DNA from: DATKWD01 sp963704815
GTDB lineage: Bacteria > Actinomycetota > Acidimicrobiia > Acidimicrobiales > Salinilacustritrichaceae
Reading direction: 5' to 3'
Length of the DNA: 64,000 nucleotides
Assembly (NCBI GenBank): GCA_963704815.1
Contig: CAVPHU010000001.1
Span: forward strand, 62,001 to 126,000
This document shows, piece by piece, positions 44,743 to 54,046 of this stretch; position 1 is the stretch's first letter, and each line of letters opens with the position of its first letter. The position numbers and the translations under genes were made by a program. The notes beneath the pieces are model-generated. The model was not told the origin of the DNA. It ran no database searches and saw nothing but the letters and a program-made list of their open reading frames with translations.

Positions 44743-46455
44743 GTGGAACTGCCCGTGGTCCGAGTGCTCGTCGAGGGCACCATCGACAAGGAGTTCGACT
44801 ACGTCGTGCCCGCGTCGATGGTCCACGACGCGCGGCTCGGCTCGTTGGTCCGGGTCGACCTCGGTGGCCGGCGCGTCGGCGGGTGGGTCGTCGCGACCGA
44901 CGTCGAGTCCGAGGCCGACGTCGATCTGAAGCCGATCGCCAAGGTGACGGGTCTGGGACCCGCCGCCGACATCATCGGACTCGCACGGTGGGCTGCTCAT
45001 CGCTGGGCCGGTCGGGTCGCCAACCTGCTCACCACGGCGTCGCCGCCGCGAGCCGTCACCACACTCCCCGTGCCCTCGGTCGCCGCACCCGCGTCCGGGG
45101 TGAAGGACCCGCTCGTCGAGAAGGCGTTCGGCGGGGGAGCGAGGCTGCTTCGACTGGCGCCGACCGAAGACCTGTACCCGGTCGCGCACGCCGCGGCGTC
45201 CAGGGGCAACGCCCTGATCGTCGCCCCCTCGGTCGACGTGGCACGGGGCCTGGCGGCCCGCCTTCGACGAAGCGGTGTCGACGTGGCGCTGTACCCCGAC
45301 CAGTGGGCGAAGGCCCACGTCGGCGCAACCGTCGTCGGGGCTCGCGCTGCCGCGTGGGCGCCGCTGGTCGAGCCGGCGGCGTTCGTGGTGCTCGACGAGC
45401 ACGACGAGGTGCACCAGGAGGAACGAGTGCCCACGTGGCACGCGCGGGATGTGGTGGTCGAGCGGGCGCGGCGAGCGGGAGTTCCGTGTGTGCTCACCTC
45501 GCCGATGCCGACGCTCGAGGCACGCGTCTTCGCTCCGGTCTCGAGCCGCCCGATCTCGATCGAGCGAGCCGGATGGTCCATCATCGACGTGGTCGATCGG
45601 CGGCAGGAGGATCCGCGGCGGTCCGGCCTGTTCTCGCCGAGCCTGGTCCGTCGGCTCCAGGGTGACGCACGGGTGGTCTGTGTCCTCAACCGCACCGGCC
45701 GGGCTCGGCTCCTCGCCTGCGACGTCTGCGGGGTGGTGGCGACGTGCGAGGCGTGCGAGGCGGCCGTGATCCAACCCGAGTCGGACTATGCATGCCTGCG
45801 CTGCGGTCGCACTCGTCCGGCCATCTGCCAGGCCTGCGGCGCGACGGCGAGCCGCAACATCCGGGCCGGGGTGGCCAGGGTGAGCGAAGAGCTGGCGGCG
45901 TTGGTTCGCGAGGAGGTCGACGAGGTGACGGGGTCGTCGACCGGCGAGGCGCGATCCCGCGTCGTCGTGGGCACCGAGGCGGTGCTCCACCAGGTCCGAG
46001 ACGCCCAGGTGGTGGCCTTCCTCGACTTCGACCAGGAGCTGCTGGCGCCCCGCTACCGGGCCGCGGAACAGGCCCTCGCGCTCGTGGTCCGGGCCTGCCG
46101 GTTGGTCGGCGGGCGTCGGGATGGCGGTCGAGTGATCATCCAGACCCGTCAACCCGACCACGAGGTGGTCAAGGCCGCGCTCCACGGCGAACCCGACCGG
46201 CTGGTCGGCCCGGAGTCGGCCCGGCGCGAGATCCTCGGATTCCCGCCGGCGCGTGCCGTCGCCGACGTGTCCGGCGCCGCAGCCCAACGGTTCATCGAGA
46301 CGCTCGGCCAGCACCTCGGCATCGAGGTGATCGGCCCCCGGGACGGTCACTGGCTCGTGAAGGCGACCGATCACGACACGCTCGCAGACACCCTTTCTGC
46401 GACACGACGGCCCACGGGGCGACTCCGCATCGCCGTCGACCCGCCCCGGGTGTGA
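44743..46455 (+). CDS. priA: Primosomal protein PriA, ATPase-site-deficient form
   Basis: PriA restarts replication forks. The 570-residue protein has the 3'-DNA-binding domain (VLVEGTIDKEFDYVVPAS), a helicase-like core, and the zinc region with four Cys pairs (CDVCGVVATCEACEA, CLRCG, CQACG). Walker A is absent and the DEAH box reads DEHD, so it should lack helicase activity, as known for actinobacterial PriA. GTG 44743 was chosen by the conserved N-terminus. It converges on the methyltransferase. Confidence 0.9.
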   Translation: MELPVVRVLVEGTIDKEFDYVVPASMVHDARLGSLVRVDLGGRRVGGWVVATDVESEADVDLKPIAKVTGLGPAADIIGLARWAAHRWAGRVANLLTTASPPRAVTTLPVPSVAAPASGVKDPLVEKAFGGGARLLRLAPTEDLYPVAHAAASRGNALIVAPSVDVARGLAARLRRSGVDVALYPDQWAKAHVGATVVGARAAAWAPLVEPAAFVVLDEHDEVHQEERVPTWHARDVVVERARRAGVPCVLTSPMPTLEARVFAPVSSRPISIERAGWSIIDVVDRRQEDPRRSGLFSPSLVRRLQGDARVVCVLNRTGRARLLACDVCGVVATCEACEAAVIQPESDYACLRCGRTRPAICQACGATASRNIRAGVARVSEELAALVREEVDEVTGSSTGEARSRVVVGTEAVLHQVRDAQVVAFLDFDQELLAPRYRAAEQALALVVRACRLVGGRRDGGRVIIQTRQPDHEVVKAALHGEPDRLVGPESARREILGFPPARAVADVSGAAAQRFIETLGQHLGIEVIGPRDGHWLVKATDHDTLADTLSATRRPTGRLRIAVDPPRV

Positions 46456-46461
46456 GGTGCG

Positions 46462-47076
46462 TCAGCCCTCGGAGGCCCTGACGTCGAACACGCGATAGCC
46501 CTTCTTGGACGCAAGGCGGGTGACCGAGAACGAGCGGTCCTGCAACCACCGGTGAAGCGAGTCGGCGCCCAGGTGACGCTGCACCACGAGCAGCGCGTGC
46601 CCGCCCGGCGACAGTCGCTGGAGCCACTCGTCGAGGAGGTCGTGGAGCGCGTCCTTGCCGATGTGAACCGGCGGATTCGACCAGATCTCGTCGAAGGTGA
46701 GGGTGGGGTCGACCTCGTCAGGGGCGAGCACGGTCACGTTGGAGACGCCGAGGTCATCGGCGTTCGTGCGGCACAGCGCCCGCGCCCGCTCGTTCACGTC
46801 GACGGCCACGACTCGTGCCGCGGGCGATGCCATGGCCATCGACAGCGCGATGGGCCCGTAGCCGCAGCCGAGATCGAGCAGGGTGCCCGACGCCACGGGG
46901 TCGGGAGCGACGCCGAGCAGCACCCGGGTGCCGAGATCGACCGCACCGGGAGAGAACACGCCGCGATCGGTGGTGAGTTCGGCGTCGATGAACCGGTTGG
47001 AGAGCCGGATGCGACGTCGCTTGGAAGGCACACCGGGGGAACCGCTGAAGTAGTGCTCGCCCGGATCGGAACCCAT
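46462..47076 (-). CDS. Class I SAM-dependent methyltransferase, RsmC/RlmG-like
   Basis: The 204-residue protein has the SAM motif LLDLGCGYGPIALSMA, the acidic VAVDVNERARALC and the amino-methylating motif IWSNPPVHIGKD (NPPF type), typical of RsmC/RlmG-like N2-guanine rRNA methyltransferases. It is the small single-domain form. The rRNA target is inferred from family only. The divergent partner is def. Confidence 0.85.
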   Translation of the reverse strand: MGSDPGEHYFSGSPGVPSKRRRIRLSNRFIDAELTTDRGVFSPGAVDLGTRVLLGVAPDPVASGTLLDLGCGYGPIALSMAMASPAARVVAVDVNERARALCRTNADDLGVSNVTVLAPDEVDPTLTFDEIWSNPPVHIGKDALHDLLDEWLQRLSPGGHALLVVQRHLGADSLHRWLQDRSFSVTRLASKKGYRVFDVRASEG

Positions 47077-47084
47077 CGTCGGCG

Positions 47085-47094
47085 ACGGTAGCCT
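47085..47094. promoter_or_regulatory. Bidirectional -10 pair sharing a TA step
   Basis: TACCGT on the minus strand (47090-47085) lies 8 bases before the methyltransferase ATG. TAGCCT on the plus strand (47089-47094) lies 6 bases before the def ATG. They share the TA at 47089-47090, so polymerase could hardly use both at once. Both mRNAs should be leaderless. Confidence 0.5.
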
Positions 47095-47100
47095 CGCCGG

Positions 47101-47643
47101 ATGGCCGCCCCCTATGTGATCCGCGTCGTCGGCGATCCCGTGCTCAAGGAGCGGGCGTCGGAGATCGACGACGTCGACGGGCGACTGGTCAAGCTGGCCG
47201 ACGACATGCTTCGCACGATGTACGACGCGCCGGGGCTCGGGCTCGCGGCGCCGCAGGTCGGCGTGCAGAAGCGGCTGTTCGTCTACGACCTCGGCAAGGA
47301 AGACCGCGACCCCCAGGTGCTGGTGAATCCGGTCATCGCCGAGTCGCGCGGCGAGTGGGAGTACGAGGAGGGTTGCCTGTCGATTCCCGGCCTGTCGTGG
47401 GACATCGTGCGGCCCAAGGAGATCCACCTCACCGGGTTCGACCTCGACGGCAACGAGGTGTCCATCGAGGCCGACGAGCTGCTCGCCCGCCTCTTCCAGC
47501 ACGAGCTCGACCACCTGGACGGCATCCTCATGCTCGACCACCTCGACGTCGAGACCCGTCGCGAGGCCAAGAAGGTCCTTCGCGCCCGCCGTGCCGAGCT
47601 CGAGGCGGCAGCGACGGCGCCACGCGGTCTCCGGTTGCCCTGA
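47101..47643 (+). CDS. def: Peptide deformylase
   Basis: Def removes the formyl group from new N-termini. The 180-residue protein has GLGLAAPQVG, the metal cysteine in EEGCLSIPG and the HELDH zinc motif (FQHELDHLDG). The ATG directly follows a -10 box. fmt starts three bases after its stop, the usual def-fmt pair. Confidence 0.96.
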   Translation: MAAPYVIRVVGDPVLKERASEIDDVDGRLVKLADDMLRTMYDAPGLGLAAPQVGVQKRLFVYDLGKEDRDPQVLVNPVIAESRGEWEYEEGCLSIPGLSWDIVRPKEIHLTGFDLDGNEVSIEADELLARLFQHELDHLDGILMLDHLDVETRREAKKVLRARRAELEAAATAPRGLRLP

Positions 47644-47645
47644 CG

Positions 47646-48515
47646 GTGCCGGCACCGGCTCCGGCGCACCCGGCGCGTCTCGCCTTCCTGGGCACACCGG
47701 CGTTGTCGGTCCCGCCTCTGCGGGCGCTGGTCACCGCCGGCCTCGACGTCCGGACCGTCATCACCAACCCCGATGCCCGCCGCGGCCGACGAGCCGAGCC
47801 GACCCCGAGCCCGGTCAAACAGGCGGCGCTCGACCTGGGCATCGAGGTCAGGCACGATGTCGACGACCTCCTCGGGGCCGACGTCGATCTCGGCGTGGTC
47901 GTGGCCTTCGGTCGGATCATCAAGCCTCACGTGCTCGCCCAGGTGCCGATGGTGAACCTCCACTTCTCTCTGCTTCCACGGTGGAGGGGCGCGGCGCCGG
48001 TCGAGCGGGCGATCCTGGCCGGCGATCCCACCACCGGAGTCGACCTGATGGTCGTCGAGGAGGGCCTCGACACCGGCGCGGTGTACGACCGTACCGAGGT
48101 GCCGATCGGCCCCGACGAAACGGTCGACGAGCTCCGCAGCCGCCTCGTCGAGATCGGCAGCGAGATGCTGGTTCGCAACCTTCGGACCGGCCTCGACGAG
48201 CCGGTACCGCAGGTGGGCGAGGCCTCCTACGCCCACAAGCTCACGAACGACGATCTGCGCATCGACTGGACGGCCTCGGCCGTCGAGGTCCACCGCGTGG
48301 TGCGGGTCGGCGGTGCGTGGACGATGCACGAGGGGCGCCGCATGAAGGTGTGGGGGACCCGACTCGATCCAGACGGATCAGGCATCCTGGTCGCAACCGG
48401 CGACGCCCCGATCGAGGTCGTCGAGGTGCAGCCCGAGGGCAGAGCTCGGATGGCCGCCCGGGCGTGGGCCAACGGCTCCGGCTGGGCCGACGGCGACGAC
48501 TTCGGAGATCGATGA
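47646..48515 (+). CDS. fmt: Methionyl-tRNA formyltransferase
   Basis: Fmt formylates initiator Met-tRNA. The 289-residue protein has RLAFLGTPALSVPPLRAL, the formyl-THF-site VNLHFSLLPRWRGAAPVERAIL and LDTGAVYDRTEVPI. The usual SLLP and Asn/His/Asp catalytic set (N in VNLHF, H) is present. Slightly short at the C-terminus. GTG 47646 directly follows def. It overlaps rsmB as ATGA. Confidence 0.94.
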   Translation: MPAPAPAHPARLAFLGTPALSVPPLRALVTAGLDVRTVITNPDARRGRRAEPTPSPVKQAALDLGIEVRHDVDDLLGADVDLGVVVAFGRIIKPHVLAQVPMVNLHFSLLPRWRGAAPVERAILAGDPTTGVDLMVVEEGLDTGAVYDRTEVPIGPDETVDELRSRLVEIGSEMLVRNLRTGLDEPVPQVGEASYAHKLTNDDLRIDWTASAVEVHRVVRVGGAWTMHEGRRMKVWGTRLDPDGSGILVATGDAPIEVVEVQPEGRARMAARAWANGSGWADGDDFGDR

Positions 48516-49624
48516 AGGCCGCGCCCACCGCACGGCGCGTCGCGCTCGACGCGCTCGACGCCATCGACCCGGGCGGCGCCTACGCCGACGTGGCCAGCCG
48601 TCGTGCACTGTCCGAGGCCCGCCTCTCGGATCGTGATCGTCACTTCGTCACCGAACTGGTGCACGGCACCACGCGGATGCGCCGAGCCTGCGATCACCTC
48701 ATCGACCGGTTTCTCGAGCGCTCCGTCTCCGATCGCGTCCGCAACGTGCTCCGGCTGGGCACCTATCAGCTGGTGTTCCTCGGCACGCCGGCCCATGCTG
48801 CCGTCGGCGAGACGGTGGCCGTGGCCCCCAAGCCGGCCCGAGGCCTGGTCAACGCCGTGCTCCGACGGGTGGGGTCGATCACGACCGCCCTCGACTGGCC
48901 CGACGTGGCCACCGAGTTGAGCTATCCGGCCTGGATCGTCGAGCGGCTCAGCGCCGACCTCGGCGCCGATCGGGCGGTGGCTGCGCTGCGTACCATGAAC
49001 GAGCCGCCCTCGGCCACCGAACGCGAGGACGGCTACACCCAGGATCTGGCGTCGCAATGGGTCGCCGATCTGGTCGGTGCGGTGCCCGGCGATCGGGTCC
49101 TCGACCTCTGTGCCGCTCCGGGAGGCAAGGCCACGGCCATGGCCACGAGCGGGGCGACGGTCATCGCCGCCGATCGGCGCGCCCGACGGGCCTCGACGGT
49201 CGTCGAGAACGTCGACCGGCTCGGCCTGGACGTCGCGGTCGTGGTCGCCGACGGCGCCGCTCCGCCTTTCGTGCGCTCGGCGTTCGACCGGGTGCTGGTC
49301 GACGCTCCCTGCTCCGGCCTCGGGGTGTTGCGGCGCCGACCGGATGCGCGGTGGCGGGTCACCCCCGACGACATCGTCGACCTCGCGCGGATCCAGAAGC
49401 GGCTCGTCGACGCAGCCTCGTGTCTCGTCCGACCCGGCGGTGTGCTGATCTATTCGGTGTGCACGCTCACCGATGCCGAAACCGTCGATCTCGACCTCCT
49501 GCCCGACTGGGAGCCGCTTCCCGTGCCCGATGACGCGTGGGGTGCCCGTGGTCGCGGCGCGCTGCTGCTTCCGCAGGCGGCGGGGACCGACGGCATGTTC
49601 ATCCAACGAATGAGGCGCCCGTGA
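48512..49624 (+). CDS. rsmB: 16S rRNA (cytosine-967-C5)-methyltransferase
   Basis: RsmB methylates C967 of 16S rRNA. The 370-residue protein has a NusB-like N-domain (ARRVALDALDAI, HFVTELVHGTTRMR) and a methyltransferase domain with VLDLCAAPGGKA (motif I), VLVDAPCSGLGVLRRRPD holding the catalytic PC cysteine, and the second cysteine in YSVCTLTDAE. The start overlaps fmt. Confidence 0.94.
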   Translation: MKAAPTARRVALDALDAIDPGGAYADVASRRALSEARLSDRDRHFVTELVHGTTRMRRACDHLIDRFLERSVSDRVRNVLRLGTYQLVFLGTPAHAAVGETVAVAPKPARGLVNAVLRRVGSITTALDWPDVATELSYPAWIVERLSADLGADRAVAALRTMNEPPSATEREDGYTQDLASQWVADLVGAVPGDRVLDLCAAPGGKATAMATSGATVIAADRRARRASTVVENVDRLGLDVAVVVADGAAPPFVRSAFDRVLVDAPCSGLGVLRRRPDARWRVTPDDIVDLARIQKRLVDAASCLVRPGGVLIYSVCTLTDAETVDLDLLPDWEPLPVPDDAWGARGRGALLLPQAAGTDGMFIQRMRRP

Positions 49625-50151
49625 GCGATGACGAGTTGGCGCGGCGCCAGCGGCGGTGGAGCCGGGTCCGAACCGTGGCCCTGGTCGGCATCGTGATCAC
49701 GGTGCTGGCGACGGTCGTCCTCATCGTCGTCGGTGGCGACGACGAAGGCGAGCCGACGACCGTGGCCCTCGCCGAAGAGGCGTTCGCGGTCGACGTCCTC
49801 CGTCTTGGCGACCAACCGGTCGGGCTGGTGCGCAACGGCGGCCAGGTCCAGGTGTTCCGGCTCGTCGGACCCGACGATGCCGCCGTCGGCTACTGCGCCG
49901 CCGGCGAGGTCTTCGTGTCTCCCGACGCGGGCACGGTCTACGACATCGACGGAGTGCACGTCGCCGGGCCCGGGGAGATCGGACTCGAACGCTTCCAGTT
50001 CGAGTTCCTCGGCGACTCCGTCGACATCGACCTCGACACGATCGAAGAAGGAGCGCCGCTGGGCTTCGACACCGACGTGTCGGCCACGAGCGCAGTCGTG
50101 CAGGAGTGTGTGGCGGCGGTCGACGATCTCGAGTTCGCTCCGCCGGGCTGA
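49621..50151 (+). CDS. Hypothetical membrane-anchored protein
   Basis: No family recognised. The 176-residue product has a short basic head, one membrane helix (about residues 20-39, VALVGIVITVLATVVLIVVG), then an extracytoplasmic domain of about 130 residues with two cysteines (GYCAAGEVFV and VVQECVAAVDD) that could pair. GTG 49621 overlaps the rsmB stop. It may be an exported partner or an unrelated rider of the operon. Confidence 0.75.
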   Translation: MSDDELARRQRRWSRVRTVALVGIVITVLATVVLIVVGGDDEGEPTTVALAEEAFAVDVLRLGDQPVGLVRNGGQVQVFRLVGPDDAAVGYCAAGEVFVSPDAGTVYDIDGVHVAGPGEIGLERFQFEFLGDSVDIDLDTIEEGAPLGFDTDVSATSAVVQECVAAVDDLEFAPPG

Positions 50152-50158
50152 TGGGCCC

Positions 50159-50176
50159 GGGCCGGTCTATCGGCCC
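50159..50176. terminator. Hairpin between convergent genes
   Basis: GGGCCG pairs with CGGCCC around GTCTAT and lies between the convergent stops of the anchored protein and the SGNH gene. No T-run is present; terminator function is a guess. Confidence 0.3.
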
Positions 50177-51304
50177 GAGGCGAACGGCCCACCGGCGGCG
50201 AAGACGCGTGCGGCGAAGCGTTCTCCGATGGTGACGTAGCCGTCGCCGTCGGGATGCAGCCCGTCAGGGAGCCCGCTCGTGTCGTCCTCGCCGAACAGCT
50301 CGAGGCCGTCGAGGAGATGGAGGTTCTCGTCACCGGCGTGCCGGCGCGCGGCGACGACCTGGGCGATCTGGCGGCGCACCCGTCGCAGGGTGAGTGAGCC
50401 CAGCACCTCCTTGTCGCCGGTGGCCCGAATGCGGCCGCCCGGAACCGGCTCGGTCGGGCCCGGGGTGTCTTCGTGCGCCGGGCAGATGATCGGGCTGACG
50501 ACCACGAACGGGAGCTCCGGATGGCCCTCGCGCACGGTGTCGATGAAGCCGTGGAGCACGCTCGGGAACGTGCGCATGGTCATCGTGGCGCCGTTGACGA
50601 TGTTGATGCCGCACTTCAGGCTCAGCAGGTCGGCGGGAAGGTCACGCATGGTGCGTGCGACGAACTGATCGAGGTGGCACTGCCCGCCGAGGCCGAGGTT
50701 CGTCACGTCGACGCCGCCGATCCGCGCAGCCACGGCCGGCCAGACCTGCGAGCCGCCGTGCGCCTCCATGCAATGGCTGATCGAACTGCCGTGGTGAACC
50801 CAGCGGCGGTCGACCGACGGCGCGGGTGCGTCGATCGTGGCGTCGTCGCCGACGATCACGGCCTGGGCCCGCAGGACCGTGGCCGGGGGCATCCACAGCT
50901 CGACGTGATGCTCGCCCGCAGGGAGGCCGAAGCTCACGGTGCCCACCTCACCGCGCCGGAGGTCCATCCTGGTGGGGTCGTCGGGGTCGAGCACGAGCAC
51001 ATTGCCCGCGGTGCTCGACTCGCTGTCCGGCGAACTCGCCATCGACCCACAGGTCGAAGATGCTCGGCGTCAACGTGCCGAGGCGCTCGATGGCGGTGGC
51101 GAGGAACTCGAATCCGATCGAGTTCGCGTCGGTCATGCAGCTGACCCGCACACCCGAGGGCGACTCGACCAGGAAGTCGACCTCGATCGGGAACTCGTGC
51201 CGCCACCGGTCGTCGAGGCGGCGGAACGTGACGTAGCCGTCGCCCGGCTCCATCGAGACGGCTCCGTCGACGCACAGGCGTGGATCGGTCAGGTCGAGTC
51301 GCAC
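50167..51304 (-). CDS. SGNH/GDSL-type esterase, frameshifted
   Basis: The C-terminal part is a SGNH hydrolase with Ser in WVHHGSSISHCMEAHGG, Gly in TNLGLGGQCHLDQ, the LSLKCGINIV block (Asn) and the Asp/His pair in GLPDGLHPDGDGY. The N-terminal 90 residues form a beta-rich domain (FRRLDDRWRHEFPIEVDFLV). These parts are in two frames that meet near 51025-51031; removal of one base restores a single protein of about 378 residues. Start GTG 51304 lies five bases after the upstream stop. Substrate unknown. Confidence 0.75.
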
Positions 51305-51309
51305 GCTGC

Positions 51310-52279
51310 TCAGCCGACCCGACGGGCGTCTTCGACCAGGTTGATGTCGTAGAGCACCTGATCGAGGAGGTCGCCGGCCTCGACTCCGCCGAAGCGCTGG
51401 GGCCGGTCGGCGGTGACCGTGCTGGCGAGTGGCGACAAGATCGTCCACGGCGTCGGGTGCATGAACTGCACCACCGAGTAGCGCTCGTCCTGTGAGTCGG
51501 GATCGGCCACCACCCGGTGCATGCCGATCGGAATCACACCGTTGGACAGCCGCTCGAGCATGATGCCGGTGTTGATGATCACGTGCTCCTCGGGCGGCGC
51601 CGCGTCGATCCACCCATCGACCGTTCTCACCTGGAGGCCGCGGGTGGTGGCCCGGGGGAGCGCCGTGATGAGGTTGATGTCGCCGTGTTCGCCGGCCCAC
51701 ACGTGCTCGGTGCCCGGGGCCTGCTGCATCGGCGGGTAGCGGATGGCCCGGGTGAGGGTGGCACCCTCACCGACCATCGACTCGAACAGGTCGTCGTGGG
51801 CCCCCAGGCCGACGGCGATGATGCGGAGGAACCGGCGTTGCAGGTTCTCGACCGACTCGTGGAACCGCATCAGCACCTCGCGCGATACCCGGCGCGACAT
51901 CGGGGACCACCTGGTCCATGTAGCGGTGGGGGTACTTGCGGCGCAGCGGGTGCCCGGTCGGAATGTCTCGCGACCAGTTGAGCATCTCCTTCCAGTCGGG
52001 CACCTCGCTGGTGGCGGCGGTCTCGACCAGCAGGCCGGTGTAGCCCGTCTGGCCATGGGTTCCGGGCGCGACCCACTCCTGCTTGGCATCAGCCGAGAGC
52101 TCGAAGAACGTCCGGAGATGCGCGTAGGCGTGGTCGATCATGCCTTCACCCATGTCGTGGCTGGTGTAGACGAAGCCGGTCTCGAGGCTCCGCATCACCC
52201 CGTCGACCACCGCTCGTCGTTGCTCGGCCGATCCGGTCTCGAAGGCCAGCAGGTCCACATCGAGAATCGAGTCGCTCAT
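51310..52279 (-). CDS. Isopenicillin-N-synthase-like 2-oxoglutarate/Fe(II) oxygenase, frameshifted
   Basis: The N-terminal half resembles the DIOX_N domain (VDLLAFETGSAEQRRAVVDG, RTFFELSADAKQEW). After a frame change near 51880-51905 (one extra base), the jelly-roll domain continues with the iron ligands HGD in WAGEHGDINLIT, the distal His in IGMHRVVAD and the R-x-S cosubstrate motif RYSVVQF. Corrected length is about 322 residues. Family members have varied substrates (antibiotics, plant hormones, thymine), so no reaction is assigned. SGNH follows directly. Confidence 0.78.
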
Positions 52280-52287
52280 CGTCGCCG

Positions 52288-52306
52288 ACGGTAGCGCCGG
52301 TACGGT
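52288..52306. promoter_or_regulatory. Divergent -10 pair, oxygenase and mogA
   Basis: TACCGT on the minus strand (52293-52288) is 8 bases before the oxygenase ATG, and the bases between are nearly the same as at the 47.1-kb methyltransferase promoter. TACGGT on the plus strand (52301-52306) is 6 bases before the mogA GTG. Confidence 0.45.
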
Positions 52307-52312
52307 CGCGGC

Positions 52313-52777
52313 GTGCCTGACGCAAAGATCCTGACCGCGAGCGACGGCGTGATCGCCGGAACGCGTGAGGACAAGAGCAGCGTGGCGTTGGCGGCCTCGC
52401 TCGAAGCCGCGGGGTTCGGGGTGGTCGAACGTCGGGTCGTGGCCGACGGCATCGAGTCGGTGCGCGACGCCCTCGTCGACATGGCGGATGGCTTCGCCGG
52501 GGCGATCGTGACGACCGGCGGAACCGGCTTCGGCCCGCGCGACCTGACCCCCGAAGGCACGCGGGCGGCGATCGAACGCGAGGCGCCCGGACTGGCCGAG
52601 GCCATGCGCCTGGTGCATCCGCTCGGGCGCCTGAGCCGGGGCATCGCCGGCACGATCGGTACGGCGCTGGTGTTGAACACTCCGGGCAGCACGAAAGGGT
52701 GCGTCGAGTGCTTCGAAGCCGTCGCCGATGTCGTTCCGCACGCCCTCGACCTGCTGGCCGGTGGACGGCCACACTGA
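52313..52777 (+). CDS. mogA: Molybdenum cofactor biosynthesis protein (MogA/MoaB family)
   Basis: These proteins adenylylate molybdopterin ahead of molybdenum insertion. The 154-residue protein has the MPT-binding IVTTGGTGFGPRDLTPEGTR and the LVLNTPGSTKGCVECF end. It is a single-domain form. MogA and MoaB cannot be told apart by motif alone. It matches the modABC importer at 21-24 kb. Confidence 0.88.
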   Translation: MPDAKILTASDGVIAGTREDKSSVALAASLEAAGFGVVERRVVADGIESVRDALVDMADGFAGAIVTTGGTGFGPRDLTPEGTRAAIEREAPGLAEAMRLVHPLGRLSRGIAGTIGTALVLNTPGSTKGCVECFEAVADVVPHALDLLAGGRPH

Positions 52778-52829
52778 GTCCGAACGCGGGGTGACCCTTG
52801 ACCGTTGAGTCAAGTGGGGGCCATCCGCC

Positions 52830-52835
52830 TATGCT
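52830..52835 (+). promoter_or_regulatory. Probable -10 box of the rib operon
   Basis: TATGCT lies just before the FMN riboswitch. TTGAGT (52805-52810) is a possible -35 with a 19-bp spacer; TTGACC at 52798 would be too far. Confidence 0.45.
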
Positions 52836-52847
52836 CAGCTCGAACCG

Positions 52848-52979
52848 CGGACCCTCGCGGGATTGTTGGGTGCAAGTCCCGACCGGTGGTACAGCCCACG
52901 ACTCCTGAGCTTCGGCGACGGACTGATCCGGTGCGATTCCGGAGCCGACGGTGAAAGTCCGGATGGGAGCGAGGGGTCG
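52848..52979 (+). promoter_or_regulatory. FMN riboswitch (RFN element)
   Basis: Conserved RFN blocks are present in order: GGTGCAAGTCCCGACCGGTGG, then GCGATTCCGGAGCCGACGGT, then GAAAGTCCGGATGGGAG (each cut to short form). The P1 stem is formed by GACCCTCG (52850-52857) and CGAGGGG (52970 on). FMN binding is expected to reduce expression of the rib genes. No T-tract terminator follows, so control of ribosome access is more likely than attenuation. CTCCTG at 52902 is complementary to the ribD ribosome-binding site. Confidence 0.95.
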
Positions 52980-53041
52980 TGCGTGGCCCGTGTCGCCGCG
53001 CGTCCCTGACCTCGAGACCGAGCGCAGGAGCCACGCCAGAC

Positions 53042-54046
53042 ATGACCGGTATCGACGACAGGGAAGCCATGGCGTTGGCCATCGCTGCTGCCGATGCACC
53101 CCACCCGTCGGTGTCACCCAACCCGAGGGTCGGCTGCGTGATCATCACCCCTGGAGGCGACATCCACACCGGTGCCACCGAACCGCCGCCCGGTCGCCAT
53201 GCCGAGCGGGTGGCGCTCGATGCGGCCGGCGAGAAGGCCCGCGGGGCGACCGCCTACGTGACGCTCGAACCGTGCGGCCACCACGGTCGCACGCCGCCGT
53301 GCGCCGATGCGCTGCTCGATGCCGGCGTGGCACGGGTCGTCGTGGCCATCGAGGACCCCGATCCGCTCGTGGCCGGGGAGGGTGCCGAGCTCTTGCGCGA
53401 GGGCGGGGTGATCGTCGAGACCGGCGTGCGGGCCGAGGAGGTCGAAGCGCAGCTCGCGGCCTATCTGAAGCACCGTCGCACCGGCCGTCCGTATGTCGTG
53501 CTCAAGCTGGCCGCCACCCTCGACGGCCGGACGGCTGCGCCCGACGGCACGAGCCAGTGGATCACCGGTGAGGCGGCTCGCGCCGACGCACATCGCCTCC
53601 GGGCCGAGAGCGACGCCATCCTCGTCGGTGCGGGCACGGTCCGGGTCGACGATCCGAGCCTCACGGTGCGCCACGTCGACGGAGCCGACCCGGTCCGGGT
53701 CGTGCTCGGCAAGGCCCCGGCCGAGGCCCGGGTCCATCCGTGCCGCGAGATGACCGGCGACCTCGGCGGGATCCTCGACGAACTCGGTGGCGACGGCATC
53801 GTCCAGGTCCTGGTCGAAGGCGGCGCCACGGTCGCCGCCGACTTCCACCGATCCGGGCTGGTCGACCGCTGCCGGTTCTACGTCGCTCCGGCCCTCATGG
53901 GAGGCGCCGACGCTCCCGGCCTGTTCGCCGGGCCCGGCGCCGCGACCATCGCCGACATGTGGCGGGGCCGGATCACCGAGGTGGCCCGTCTCGGCGACGA
54001 CCTGCGCATCGACCTCGTTCCCGCGCCCGATCAAGGAGAGCCCTGA
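53042..54046 (+). CDS. ribD: Bifunctional riboflavin deaminase/reductase
   Basis: RibD deaminates and then reduces the pyrimidine intermediate of riboflavin synthesis. The 334-residue protein has the zinc deaminase motif GRHAERVAL and EPCGHHGRTPPCADAL (residues 40-85), and a reductase domain from about 150 with KLAATLDGRTAAPDGTSQWIT and VLVEGGATVAADF. ATG 53042 has AGGAG eleven bases upstream. The stop and ribE start share TGATG. Confidence 0.95.
   Translation: MTGIDDREAMALAIAAADAPHPSVSPNPRVGCVIITPGGDIHTGATEPPPGRHAERVALDAAGEKARGATAYVTLEPCGHHGRTPPCADALLDAGVARVVVAIEDPDPLVAGEGAELLREGGVIVETGVRAEEVEAQLAAYLKHRRTGRPYVVLKLAATLDGRTAAPDGTSQWITGEAARADAHRLRAESDAILVGAGTVRVDDPSLTVRHVDGADPVRVVLGKAPAEARVHPCREMTGDLGGILDELGGDGIVQVLVEGGATVAADFHRSGLVDRCRFYVAPALMGGADAPGLFAGPGAATIADMWRGRITEVARLGDDLRIDLVPAPDQGEP

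Noticed and set aside
46455..46500. CGTCAG/CTGACG stem as a terminator between priA and the methyltransferase
   Set aside because: Short stem with a long loop, no T-run, and mostly inside the methyltransferase coding region.
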